Shown: positions 1-8,864 of the stretch, piece after piece
Layout: each line of letters opens with the position of its first letter
Numbering within the stretch: position 1 is the first letter of the stretch
Source of the DNA: Paenibacillus vietnamensis
GTDB lineage: Bacteria > Bacillota > Bacilli > Paenibacillales > Paenibacillaceae
Assembly (NCBI RefSeq): GCF_020169515.1
Contig: NZ_JAHMHW010000006.1
Location: forward strand, 124,001-188,000
Direction of reading: 5' to 3'
DNA length: 64,000 bases
Made by a program: the position numbers and the translations under genes
The notes under the pieces: generated by a model
Databases searched by the model: none
Seen by the model: only the letters and a program-made list of their open reading frames with translations
What the model was told of the DNA's origin: nothing

Positions 1-44
1 GAGCGGCCGTGCTAGGTGCGGTGACGGAGCTTTATTAATTCAAA

Positions 45-80
45 CAGCCCGCGGACGCTCTGCCAAGCGTCTGCGGGCTG
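45..80 (-). terminator. hairpin downstream of the TolB-like gene
   Basis: A 15-bp inverted repeat (arms 45-59 and 66-80, one mismatch, 6-nt loop) lies just past the stop of the minus-strand gene ending at 109. The T tract after it on the minus strand is weak, so it may be an inefficient terminator or a 3' stabilising hairpin. Confidence 0.55.
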
Positions 81-108
81 TTATGCTATGGCCCTATGGT
101 TGAACCGA

Positions 109-1353
109 TCAAGTCCCAAAAAACCGCAATACACCGTCCCACCGCCACTGCCCGTAGTAGGAGTCGGCCTGGTCAAGGCCGGTCAGCCAGGTTTTGGCCT
201 TGGCGCCGTTCGGCCGAGCGACGATGACATTGGCGAGCTTAGCATCGCTTCTGACCCAGGACAGCCTGCCCGCCATCGCCAGCGGCTGAGGGTTGTAATC
301 GCCGAACGCCGCCGCGGGCTTCGTGACGGCGGTCTGCATGCCGTCGGCCAGCTTCACGCTCAGCAGATGAGGATTGTGCCGCCCGTTTCCGGCCGCACCC
401 GCACTCAGCTCCTTCGCCCGCGATACGACGATATGCTCCGCCCCCTGCCAGGCGAAGTCATTATCGACAAAGCCGCCCGGCGTGTACGTTCCGGACTTGC
501 CCGTCACGACGTCCAGCACCTTCAGCCGCTTGTTGCTGCCCGCCTCCCGTCCCGGCCCTTCGATATAGGCAAGCATCGCGTCCTTCGGCCCCCATTCAAA
601 CCACTGCTCGTTGTTCACCATCTGGTCCAGCGTCCGGAAAACGACGCCGTCAGCCGACAATGCGCACAGCGTATTAGCGTCAGCCGATAACGAAGCCGTC
701 GGCGTCGCCAGAAAGGCGATCCATCGCCCATCCGCCGACCACTTGAAGGAGCTTGTGCCGACGGCAAAAAAATCATCCGACTGTTTCGGAAGCACATGCA
801 CCTTCACATATTGAGACGGGTCACTCAGCTTCGTCAGAGGAATGCGGTACAGAATGATTGGCGTCCAGCCGTCCGGCAGCAGCTCGGACCGGGTCGAGAC
901 AAGGAAGCCGCTTCCGTCCGGCAGCCAGGCGAAATTACCGATGCCCTCCGCGCTCTCCAGCGGCCTATCCGGCTGCATCGCCTCGGCAACCTGCAGCCGG
1001 TCTCCGGTCAGATAGGCCAGCTTGTCCGCTCCCGGCGCCCACTGAAAGCTTCGCCCGCCCGCCGCAGCAACCCTCCTGCTTTGACCGCTGCGGGTATTGA
1101 GCACCCACAGCTCAGGCTCGGCCTCCCCCTTCGCATAAGCTAGCCATGCCCCGTCATACGACCATTTCGGGTTGCGGATATGCGGGCCGTCCGCGAGCTT
1201 GGTTTCCCGGCCGCCCGCCTTCACCCACAGATTCCCCCCTCGGACGAAGGCCGCCAGAAGCCCGGCGTCTTCTTTGGCGGCGGACACGGAACCGGCCGCA
1301 CATACAACGGCAACGGCTATCGACAGCAGACATAATCCGATTTTTTTGCGCAT
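109..1353 (-). CDS. secreted TolB-like beta-propeller protein
   Basis: The protein of about 414 residues starts with a basic stretch and a hydrophobic signal peptide ending near SVSA-AK (signal peptidase I type), so it is exported. The rest consists of repeated blades with motifs such as PKWSYDGAWLAYA, FAWLPDGSGFL and FKWSADGRWIAFL, typical of the TolB/WD40-like PD40 propeller. Such propellers bind protein or ligand partners and no catalytic motif is visible. An ATG at 1377 is possible, but the start at 1353 has AAGGGAGG about 9 nt upstream and places the signal peptide at the N-terminus. No operon partner is seen: the next minus-strand gene ends at 1448 with its own terminator. The function is not known. 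Confidence 0.75.
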   Translation of the reverse strand: MRKKIGLCLLSIAVAVVCAAGSVSAAKEDAGLLAAFVRGGNLWVKAGGRETKLADGPHIRNPKWSYDGAWLAYAKGEAEPELWVLNTRSGQSRRVAAAGGRSFQWAPGADKLAYLTGDRLQVAEAMQPDRPLESAEGIGNFAWLPDGSGFLVSTRSELLPDGWTPIILYRIPLTKLSDPSQYVKVHVLPKQSDDFFAVGTSSFKWSADGRWIAFLATPTASLSADANTLCALSADGVVFRTLDQMVNNEQWFEWGPKDAMLAYIEGPGREAGSNKRLKVLDVVTGKSGTYTPGGFVDNDFAWQGAEHIVVSRAKELSAGAAGNGRHNPHLLSVKLADGMQTAVTKPAAAFGDYNPQPLAMAGRLSWVRSDAKLANVIVARPNGAKAKTWLTGLDQADSYYGQWRWDGVLRFFGT

Positions 1354-1429
1354 CCCAATCTTCCTCCCTTTTCCCATACGTTTCCCTTATCGGAAGGAAA
1401 AATACAGAAGAGAATCGAATTCGGAGCGC

Positions 1430-1468
1430 AAAAAAACCAGCCGCCGTCTATTGAGGAGCAGAGCTGGT
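1430..1468 (-). terminator. terminator overlapping the end of the receiver gene
   Basis: On the minus strand ACCAGC (1463-1468) pairs with GCTGGT (1436-1441) and is followed by a run of seven T (down to 1430). The hairpin overlaps the last codons of the gene that stops at 1448. Confidence 0.5.
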
Positions 1469-1840
1469 CTTCTTATTTCCGCCGCCAAGCACGGAGTCGA
1501 TAATTTGATTAAGCTTAGCCGACGCAACGGGCTTGACGATAAAATTTTTGGCGCCCAGCCAGATCGATCTCATGACGGAGCCGCGCTCCGTATTTCCGCT
1601 GATCATCACGATCTTCGCATCGGTGAAATGGTATAGAATTTTCCGGAGCGCCCTGATGCCGTCCATTCTAGGCATTTCCACGTCCATCGTGACAAGATCC
1701 GGCTGAAGCCTCAAATACTGCAAATAAGCCTCCACGCCGTCCTCCGCTTCCCCGACTACCTGATGGCCCGCCTCTTCCAGCATCTTTCTAAGCGCATCTC
1801 GCTCGAATTTGGAATCATCCACAACCAGAATCGTTGCCAT
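1448..1840 (-). CDS. single-domain CheY-like response regulator
   Basis: This is a 130-residue stand-alone receiver. It has the acidic pair in LVVDDSKFERD, the phospho-acceptor Asp in LVTMDVEMPRMDG, the Ser/Thr switch in IVMISGN and the Lys in FIVKPV, all of the CheY/Spo0F type. There is no output domain, so it must act through protein contact. A longer frame reaches 2074, but that part runs into the divergent gene and has no family similarity. The ATG at 1840 has GGGAGGATGAGGG upstream and gives a canonical receiver N-terminus. It is divergent from the SARP-type regulator at 1977 and close to the hybrid kinase at 3084-6182, which is a plausible but unproven phosphodonor. Confidence 0.85.
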   Translation of the reverse strand: MATILVVDDSKFERDALRKMLEEAGHQVVGEAEDGVEAYLQYLRLQPDLVTMDVEMPRMDGIRALRKILYHFTDAKIVMISGNTERGSVMRSIWLGAKNFIVKPVASAKLNQIIDSVLGGGNKKTSSAPQ

Positions 1841-1976
1841 AACCCTCATCCTCCCGGCAATTCCCTTTTTTCCCATTATACCTCCAGGCTCTGAACCAGT
1901 TCTGAACAAAGGATTACGGTATCCGGAGATCGAATTAGTAAGGTACAATCGACATAAGGAGCTTTTGGAACAAAAA

Positions 1977-3107
1977 ATGAGAGCGATACTAGTGGATGAT
2001 GAAAAACCGGCGCTGCTGCATATGGAAAGATTGCTGAACATGGAAGGCCGCTTGACGGTTCTTGGCAAATTCACGACCGTAAGGGAAGCGCTGGATTATA
2101 TCGCACGGGAAAAAACGGACGTCGTCTTTCTGGATATCGGAATGCCGGAAATGAACGGACTGGAGGCCGCCCGCTACTTCGAGCAAGCCGACAGCCGGAT
2201 CCGCATCGTGTACGTCACCGCCTATTCCGAGTATGCCATCGAAGCCTTCGAGCTGAATGCCATCGATTATTTGCTTAAGCCCGTAAGCCCCATCCGGCTT
2301 GCCAAGACGATCAGCCGGCTTCTGAAATACGCCCGGCCTGAAGCGCCGGACGCCGCAGAGCCCGCCGCACCGCGCGGCGAGCCGATGATCTCCGTCTTTC
2401 AACGGATGGAATTCCGCGGGGGCGGGACGAAGCTCAAATGGCGCACCGCCAAAGCGCAGGAGCTGTTCGCTTATATGCTCCATCAGAAAGGGAAATGGAT
2501 CGATAAGGATCAAATTCTGGAGCTGCTTTGGCCGGACATGCCTTCCGACAAATCCATGACCTACCTGCATACCTCCGTCTATCAAATCCGTAAGCTGCTG
2601 AAGGAGTGGGGCGCCGGCGCGTCCGTCGAATACGCCCAGGACTGCTACCGCCTGACGGCCGAGCATGTGCTGACGGATGCGGAGCTTCTCGAGCAGGAGC
2701 TGTCCGCCTGCACCGCAGCCGAAGCGGACAAGCACCGCTGCAGCCGGATTATGAGCCTTTATACCGGCCCTTACATGTACGAAAACGACTATGCCTGGGC
2801 CAAGGCCCGACGGGAGCAGCTGCATCAGAAATATATGGACTTTCTGCTGACCTACTCGCAAGCCGCCATGGAGGCGGGACGCCCGGCGGATGCGCTGCAG
2901 CCTTTATTGGACGCACAGGAGAAGGATCCTTATTCCGAGGCGCTTTGCCGGATGATTATGGCTGCCTACGCAGGCCTGGGGGAATTCAGGCAGCTGCAGA
3001 GCTATTACGCATCGTTCTGCGAGCTCATCGGCCGGGAGCTTGGCGTAGAGCCCGAGCCTCATACCGCAGAAGCATTCGGCCGGCTAATGAACGCGTCCGG
3101 AGGATGA
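1977..3107 (+). CDS. response regulator with SARP-type output (receiver, winged helix, BTAD)
   Basis: The protein has 376 residues. The receiver covers about 1-120, with D7/D8, phospho-acceptor D53 (FLDIGMPEMNG) and the Lys of YLLKPVSP. An OmpR-like winged helix follows (about 140-230, containing KAQELFAYML and YLHTSVYQIRKLL). The C-terminal bacterial transcriptional activator domain (about 240-370) ends in GRELGVEPEPHT, typical of SARP proteins. ATG 1977 is the only start giving a proper receiver N-terminus. AAGGAG lies 15 nt upstream, which is somewhat far, and an in-frame TTG at 1965 sits too close to it. The gene converges on the hybrid kinase, overlapping it by 24 nt at the 3' ends, and the two are probably functionally linked. 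Confidence 0.85.
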   Translation: MRAILVDDEKPALLHMERLLNMEGRLTVLGKFTTVREALDYIAREKTDVVFLDIGMPEMNGLEAARYFEQADSRIRIVYVTAYSEYAIEAFELNAIDYLLKPVSPIRLAKTISRLLKYARPEAPDAAEPAAPRGEPMISVFQRMEFRGGGTKLKWRTAKAQELFAYMLHQKGKWIDKDQILELLWPDMPSDKSMTYLHTSVYQIRKLLKEWGAGASVEYAQDCYRLTAEHVLTDAELLEQELSACTAAEADKHRCSRIMSLYTGPYMYENDYAWAKARREQLHQKYMDFLLTYSQAAMEAGRPADALQPLLDAQEKDPYSEALCRMIMAAYAGLGEFRQLQSYYASFCELIGRELGVEPEPHTAEAFGRLMNASGG

Positions 3108-6100
3108 CGATTTCGGGATCTCAAAGCTGACCGTCGTACCGCCGGGCTGGCTGCTTTCGATTTGCAGCCCTTTGCCGTAGAGGGTAACTAGCCTTCTTTG
3201 GATGTTTTTGAGGCCTACCCGGCCGCCGCCCTCGTCGGAGAGCACTTCGGACAGCCTCTGCGGGGACATGCCCGCCCCGTCGTCGGCTACCGACACGCGT
3301 ACCCCTTCGTTCGTTTCCCGGATCGAGAGGCGGACGGTTCCTCCGGCTTCCTTCTTCGTGACGCCGTGGTTCACCGCATTTTCAACGATCGGCTGGATGC
3401 ATAGGAGGGGAATGAGCGCATGGCCGTCGCCAGGCGCGTCGATTTCCACCTTCAGCCGCTCATCGAACCGGGCCTGCTCCAGCGCCAGATAGGACTGAAC
3501 GAGCTCCAGCTCCTTCTCGACGGTCGTCAGCCGGTCACGGTCCCGGAAGTCGAAGCTGCCGCGCAAAAACTGGCTCAGCTCGATCAGCAGCCCCATCGCC
3601 TTGTACGGATCGGCGGGGCAAACGGCGATAATCGTATTGAGCGCATTATACAAAAAATGAGGCTTGATCTGCGCCTGCAAAAACGCAAGCTCCGACTGAA
3701 TGGCCTTCCGTACCGACTGCCGAAGCTCGAGCAGCGTGCGGACGCGGGTGCGCAGCTCTCCGGCATCGACCGGCTTGCCGAGAAAATCGTTGATGCCCGC
3801 CTCGAAGCCCGCCCTGATATCTCCCGGCCGGCCCCTGGCCGTCAGCAGCAGCACGGGCAGCTCGGAGAGCATGTACGTTTTGCGGATGATACGCGTCAGC
3901 TCAAGTCCTGACATGACCGGCATCATCCAATCGGTCACGACCAGATCAAATTCCTTCTCGCGCAGACGGTTCAGCGCCTCCGCCGCGCCGCTTACCGCCG
4001 TCACCGCGCAGCGCTCCAGCGACAGCAGATTGATGAGCACCTGCCGGTTAACCGGGTCGTCATCGACGACGAGAACGCGGAATTCGGAAGCGGGAAGCAG
4101 GGGCGCAGCGGACTCCAGCTCCTCCCGGACCGCTCCATCCGCCGTGTCAGCCTTGTCCTGCAGAAGCTGGGCTCCCGCCGCCGCTTCAGCCTCACCGCTG
4201 TCCTCCGCAACGGGAATGGTGAACGTGAAAGCAGAGCCGCGGCCCAGCTTCGACTCCACCTTGATGATTCCGCCGTGCAAATCGACAAGCTTTTTGGTGA
4301 TGCTGAGTCCCAGCCCGTTCCCCTCATATGCCCTCGGGACCGACAGCTCCTCGGGGCCGGCAGGCTCGAACAACCGCTGAAACCGGTCGGAGGATATGCC
4401 GAGCCCCGTGTCTACCACTGTAACCTCGACAAAACCGCCCGCTCTGTGCGCGGAAAGCTGAATTTCCCCATGGCTCGTAAACTTGGCCGCATTGCCAAGC
4501 AAATTGTACAAAATTTGACGCAGCCGGTCCTCATCCGCGATTAGACGGGGCAGCCGCTCCGGCCAATTTTGCACCAGTCGGACATCCTTCTTGAGCAGCA
4601 GATGGGAGATGACCTCCACGACCGACTCGGCAACCGGCTGCAGCTGCACCGCTCTCCGCCGCAGGCGGATTCCCCCGTTCTGCAGCTGGGCGAAATCGAC
4701 CAGATCGTTAATCAGCACGGACAATTGCTTTCCGGTCGTCACGATCATCGACAAATTCTCCGCCTGCTTCTTGTTCGCGAGCGAGCCTGCCGCACCTTCA
4801 AGCATCGATTCCGCGATATTGACCATGCCGTGGAGAGGGGTGCGGAGCTCGTGCGACGTATTGGCCATGAACTCGTCCTTCAGGCCGTCCAGCGTCTGCA
4901 GCCTCTTCGAGAGAGCTTCCACCTCGCGCAGGGACATCGAGAATTTTTTGCCTAGCAGCAGAGCTTGCGTAATGACGAATAACACGATTTCGTAAGGGAT
5001 GATGACCTGCTCGTTCAGAATGCCCTGAACCTGCAGGATGCTCATCACGAACACCATCAGCAAACACTGCGCGCTTATCAAAATATAGGAAAATCCGTAA
5101 TATCCCCGGCGCAAACCCTCGAGCATCAAATTTACCGCGTAGCATACGGAAATCAGTCCGTTAATGACGATAATGCTTTCGAACCGGACGAATTCATAGC
5201 CCGGCAGGAACAGAGCAAGCGCGACGAACACGATCGTCACCCATTTCGCATAGACGATCAACCACCTTGGCACAAGGCCCGGCAGCAGAGCGTCAACGGC
5301 CCGGACCAGAAAATAATAAATAAGATTGGAGCCTATGCTCTGCTGCTTCAGCACGATCGAGTACGGAATGGACGGAATAAAAGCGGCCATGAGCTTTTCT
5401 CCCTGCACCAGAAAATACACGATGGAAGCCAGGCAATACAGCCCCATGTAGAGCAGGGACTTCTGCTCCTTCCGCATCCGGTACAGCAGCAGGAAAAAAA
5501 TTGCCGGCACAAGAATGCCCGCCAGGATGACCGCGTCCTTAAATACGGCCAGCTCTCTCGCTTTTAAGATCGAAGCCTGACTTCCGAACAGAACGGGATG
5601 AATGATACCGCCTGTGGAGTAGCTGTAATTGGTCACCTGGATAATTAAATCGACCGTACCGCCCTTAACGGACGCGAATCCGACATAGGGGATGTTCCCT
5701 TGCGTATTTTTGTCGGGGGACGCTTCCGGAGCGCCGCTTGACCCTATTTCCCTTCCATTCATGAAAATCCGGTTTGCCATGCGGATATTGGTCGTTCGGA
5801 TGCCGTACACCGACTCCGATTCGTCGCCAAGTTTCATCCGAAGCCGGTAGGTCGCATATCCGACGGCCGTCTTTTTTCCGTCTTCGTCTTTTAATTTCTT
5901 GTTCCAATTGCCCGGCACCTGGATGGTTTCCGCCCGAACACCGCCTTCGGCATCCAGCCGCTCCATATCTGACGGAGTCAGCAGCTGTCCCGGATAAAAC
6001 GTCCACTCCCCGTTCAGCTGAACCGTGCCGCCGTTCCTTGAATTCCAGCGGGACAAATCCAAATAGCCGTGCTCCGCCTGAACCTGGTTGTAGGCGGGAA

Positions 6101-6182
6101 GGACGACCTGGATCAAAAAATAAACCGGCAGCAAAATGGTGACGGTTAAAGAAGCGAATAACTGGATTCCGCGTTTGCTCAT
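3084..6182 (-). CDS. 7TMR-DISM hybrid sensor kinase with two kinase modules
   Basis: The protein has 1032 residues. There is one membrane segment (about 8-30), an extracellular 7TMR-DISM sensory domain (about 40-200) and seven membrane spans (about 212-410). HisKA follows with H444 in NTSHELRTP, then HATPase_c with N-box N564 and DTGLGI. A receiver at about 702-815 has DDD 707-709, D751 and K803. After it comes a second kinase of LytS/YesM type, with H842 in IKPHFLYNAL, N-box PIVENAVNHG and DDGAG at 968-971. Both kinases look complete. AAGGAG sits 8 nt before the ATG. It overlaps the SARP regulator tail to tail by 24 nt. The probable input is a carbohydrate-like ligand at the DISM domain, and the partner is probably the SARP regulator or the CheY-like protein. 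Confidence 0.85.
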   Translation of the reverse strand: MSKRGIQLFASLTVTILLPVYFLIQVVLPAYNQVQAEHGYLDLSRWNSRNGGTVQLNGEWTFYPGQLLTPSDMERLDAEGGVRAETIQVPGNWNKKLKDEDGKKTAVGYATYRLRMKLGDESESVYGIRTTNIRMANRIFMNGREIGSSGAPEASPDKNTQGNIPYVGFASVKGGTVDLIIQVTNYSYSTGGIIHPVLFGSQASILKARELAVFKDAVILAGILVPAIFFLLLYRMRKEQKSLLYMGLYCLASIVYFLVQGEKLMAAFIPSIPYSIVLKQQSIGSNLIYYFLVRAVDALLPGLVPRWLIVYAKWVTIVFVALALFLPGYEFVRFESIIVINGLISVCYAVNLMLEGLRRGYYGFSYILISAQCLLMVFVMSILQVQGILNEQVIIPYEIVLFVITQALLLGKKFSMSLREVEALSKRLQTLDGLKDEFMANTSHELRTPLHGMVNIAESMLEGAAGSLANKKQAENLSMIVTTGKQLSVLINDLVDFAQLQNGGIRLRRRAVQLQPVAESVVEVISHLLLKKDVRLVQNWPERLPRLIADEDRLRQILYNLLGNAAKFTSHGEIQLSAHRAGGFVEVTVVDTGLGISSDRFQRLFEPAGPEELSVPRAYEGNGLGLSITKKLVDLHGGIIKVESKLGRGSAFTFTIPVAEDSGEAEAAAGAQLLQDKADTADGAVREELESAAPLLPASEFRVLVVDDDPVNRQVLINLLSLERCAVTAVSGAAEALNRLREKEFDLVVTDWMMPVMSGLELTRIIRKTYMLSELPVLLLTARGRPGDIRAGFEAGINDFLGKPVDAGELRTRVRTLLELRQSVRKAIQSELAFLQAQIKPHFLYNALNTIIAVCPADPYKAMGLLIELSQFLRGSFDFRDRDRLTTVEKELELVQSYLALEQARFDERLKVEIDAPGDGHALIPLLCIQPIVENAVNHGVTKKEAGGTVRLSIRETNEGVRVSVADDGAGMSPQRLSEVLSDEGGGRVGLKNIQRRLVTLYGKGLQIESSQPGGTTVSFEIPKSSSSGRVH

Positions 6183-6414
6183 GGGCTCGACTCCTTGATT
6201 GTTGACGCTTCGACTGCGCGCCCGGGCGTGCGCCCGTCCGCCTCTCCAAGCCGCTAGTCATGGATCGGATCAGGCGCTCCGCTGCCAGGACTCCGAGTCC
6301 TCGACAAAGCTCTTCCTTATTCCTTCGCCGCCCCTGCCGAAAGTCCTGTTTGGCTGGACGGTCGGCAGTAGCTGGATTTGATGCATCTATTTCGATCCGC
6401 ATGACCTCTGAACG

Positions 6415-6506
6415 CAAAATAACTGTATTCGTGGTATCTAATGCAGCTCAAATACCCGTATGGGGCTCATTTGCTGCAATTTAGATACACGGAATACAGT
6501 TATTTC
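6415..6506. repeat. intergenic imperfect palindrome, family A copy 1
   Basis: This lies in the gene-free stretch 6183-6648. The left arm (6416-6447, beginning AAATAACTGTATTC) pairs with the right arm (6473-6505, ending in GAATACAGTTATTT) as a long imperfect hairpin of about 90 nt. Related units occur near 18.5, 27.6, 36.4 and 61.8 kb. It has no T tract and no coding potential. The rest of the gap shows nothing recognisable. Confidence 0.7.
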
Positions 6507-6648
6507 TTACCAATGAAGCAATATGTCGAATTTATATGCACAAAATCCAATTACTCGGCAAACGTGGGGCAAATTCGAGCCAAAGGCCAACTATTGAGCG
6601 AACTAAATTTTATCGGCCGCTTCCAAACCGCCGGCTCAACCCGGCCCT

Positions 6649-8757
6649 TCAGCCCTCAGCGCGCAGCTCAAACAATCTCGCCGTCTTCGGCTCCGGCAGC
6701 CGGACGCGAAGCACGCCGTCCGCCTTCGACCACTCGGCATCCGTTCCGCGCGGATCGGCCGGGTAAGCGCAGCGTACGGCCAGATCCAGCCCCTGCCAGC
6801 TTCCAAGCGGAAGCTGCAGCTCATCACTGCCTCCGGCGATGCGCCATACCGCGAGGTACAGCTTGCCGCCATGGCGCAGCCCGAAGCTGACCCAGTCGTC
6901 CTGCTGCTTTGGCAGCCCGATCGGCCATACCGGCAGCGCCTGCGGAATATCCGCGCGAATCGACTTGTAATAGTCGAGCGCTTCCTTAACGAGCTCGCGG
7001 CGGCGCGGGCTCAGCTCGGCCAGATGGCCGCTCTGGTGGACGCGGAGCAGCAGAGCGTTGACCATGTTGAAGATGACCTCTTCGTCATCGCCCTCGCGGA
7101 GCGGATACGACCAGACGGCGGACTGCTCCGGAGTGAGCGCAGCCGGCGAGCCGGCCGCGATCGCCGCATAGTTCACGTAATCCTCCTGGTCGCTCGTCGA
7201 CTGGATGCTGTGGCGGCTCAGCATCGCATAATCCATCCGCATGCCGCCGCTCGAGCAGTTCTCGATGACGAGCTCGGGGTAGCGGACGAAAATACGGTCC
7301 AGCCAAGCGAGATAAGCCCGGTTATGCTGAAGAAGGCCGTCCCCGAAGCTGTCCGCGGCCGTCTCTGTCCCAATTCCGGCATTAATGTTGTAGTCCATCT
7401 TGATATAGCCGACGCCGTAATCCTCGACCAGGCGGCGGATGACCTCATCGGCATGCTGAATCACCTTCGGATTGCGGTAATCCAGCTGATACCGGCTGCG
7501 GTCCTTGACCCGTTTGCCGTGGCGCATGAAAAACCAGCTGTCGTCCGTCTCCGCAAGCTTCGGACTGTTGATGCCCATCACCTCCAGCTCCAGCCACAGG
7601 CCCGGGATCATCCCCTTGCCGCGGATGTAATCCAGCACATACTTGATCCCCTCCGGAAACCGCTCCTCGGAAGGCATCCATTCGCCTACGCCGTCCCACC
7701 ATTCGCCCGGCGCATACCAGCCCGCGTCGATGCAGAAATATTCGCAGCCCACCTCGGCCGCAGCGTCAATGAGCGGCAGCAGCTTTTCCGTCGTCGGCGC
7801 TCCCCACAGGCAGTTCATATAATCGTTAAAAATAACCCTTAGCAGCTCATTATCCTCGTTCGGGCGCCTGATGCCTCTGCGGTACGCCGTCAGCTCGCCA
7901 ATCGCCTGCTCAAAGCCGCCCTCGGCCGCACCAATAGCAAGCGGCACGGAGACAAATTCCTCCCCCGGCTGCAGCTTCACCCACCAATGGTTATCGTGCT
8001 CGGTCGGGCCGCTGATCAGCAGCGTGAGCAGATCCGACTGCTCGATGATCTCCCAGTGCCACGAGCCGTTATGCTCGATCTGCCAGAACAGTACCGTGCC
8101 CGCTTCCTCGTTCTCCAGCACCGCCATCGGAATATGCTCGGCGGCCGACCAGGAGCCCGTATTGCTGCAGGATACCCGCTTCGAGCCGCGGTCGATCAGA
8201 TGCGACATGCCGAGCTCGGGCAGCTTGTACGACCGCCACTGCAGCTCGCTTTGCCACCCGTTGTGGGCGAGGAACAGCCTCATTTTGTCGTCGCGGTCGC
8301 GCTCCCCTTCCTTGTCCAGTCCGGTCAATGCGAAGGAGGACACATATTCCACCTCTACCTGGGACGCTCCCCCGTTGTTCAGCACCGTCCAGCAGCGCAC
8401 GGTCCGCACGCCGTCATAAAATTGCATATGCTGCGTCGCCGTCACACCTGTCACCTCGTCGCGCAGCCGCAGCTCGAGCTTGCGCCCCAGCCCGTTCCGC
8501 GTGTCCTCATAGCCGTCGAACACCATCCGCAGCCCCGGATACGACGCCCGATGCGTCCGCCCGTGATACTCCGCCCGGTCCTCGCCCGTCAGCTGCAGCT
8601 CCAGCAGCCGGAAGCCCGGCTTTTGCTTCTCCGAAACGGTCAACTCTTCGAAGGGCCGCGCGCCGAAATGCAGCAGCCTCACATCGCCCTCGCCCGTCAC
8701 TTCAATGACCAAATAAAGACCGTTTTCCTCCACTTTGATCGTCTGCTCCATGCTCAT
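6649..8757 (-). CDS. alpha-galactosidase, GH36 family
   Basis: The protein of 702 residues hydrolyses terminal alpha-1,6-galactose from melibiose, raffinose and similar sugars. The N-terminal half is the GH36 beta-sandwich and the TIM barrel spans about 320-620. The catalytic nucleophile is D455 in YIKMDYN and the acid/base is D523 in STSDQEDY. CSSGG at 501-505 and WYAPGEWWDGVGEW at 347-360 are typical substrate-pocket segments. There is no signal peptide, so it is cytoplasmic and works on imported oligosaccharide. Length is normal for the family. GGGAGA precedes the ATG. It lies downstream of the binding-protein gene on the same strand with a terminator between them, so it is expressed by read-through or from its own promoter. 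Confidence 0.92.
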   Translation of the reverse strand: MSMEQTIKVEENGLYLVIEVTGEGDVRLLHFGARPFEELTVSEKQKPGFRLLELQLTGEDRAEYHGRTHRASYPGLRMVFDGYEDTRNGLGRKLELRLRDEVTGVTATQHMQFYDGVRTVRCWTVLNNGGASQVEVEYVSSFALTGLDKEGERDRDDKMRLFLAHNGWQSELQWRSYKLPELGMSHLIDRGSKRVSCSNTGSWSAAEHIPMAVLENEEAGTVLFWQIEHNGSWHWEIIEQSDLLTLLISGPTEHDNHWWVKLQPGEEFVSVPLAIGAAEGGFEQAIGELTAYRRGIRRPNEDNELLRVIFNDYMNCLWGAPTTEKLLPLIDAAAEVGCEYFCIDAGWYAPGEWWDGVGEWMPSEERFPEGIKYVLDYIRGKGMIPGLWLELEVMGINSPKLAETDDSWFFMRHGKRVKDRSRYQLDYRNPKVIQHADEVIRRLVEDYGVGYIKMDYNINAGIGTETAADSFGDGLLQHNRAYLAWLDRIFVRYPELVIENCSSGGMRMDYAMLSRHSIQSTSDQEDYVNYAAIAAGSPAALTPEQSAVWSYPLREGDDEEVIFNMVNALLLRVHQSGHLAELSPRRRELVKEALDYYKSIRADIPQALPVWPIGLPKQQDDWVSFGLRHGGKLYLAVWRIAGGSDELQLPLGSWQGLDLAVRCAYPADPRGTDAEWSKADGVLRVRLPEPKTARLFELRAEG

Positions 8758-8790
8758 GCCGATCTCCCGCCTTCCTTTAAATATGCCTAT

Positions 8791-8828
8791 AAAAAACTGA
8801 ACTCAGCACCGCAAAGTGCTGAGTTCAG
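8791..8828 (-). terminator. strong terminator between the binding-protein and GH36 genes
   Basis: Perfect 13-bp stem (8797-8809 with 8816-8828) and a 6-nt loop. On the minus strand it is followed by TTTTTTATAGG. It lies after the stop of the solute-binding protein, so it should reduce transcription into the GH36 gene and leave the binding protein more abundant. Confidence 0.85.
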
Positions 8829-8864
8829 TGGGTGCTTACCGCACGACAGTCCGTGCCAAGCTTA

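Noticed and set aside
1809-1976. N-terminal extension of the SARP regulator
   Set aside because: The extension overlaps the divergent receiver gene and lacks similarity; the receiver fold starts at 1977.
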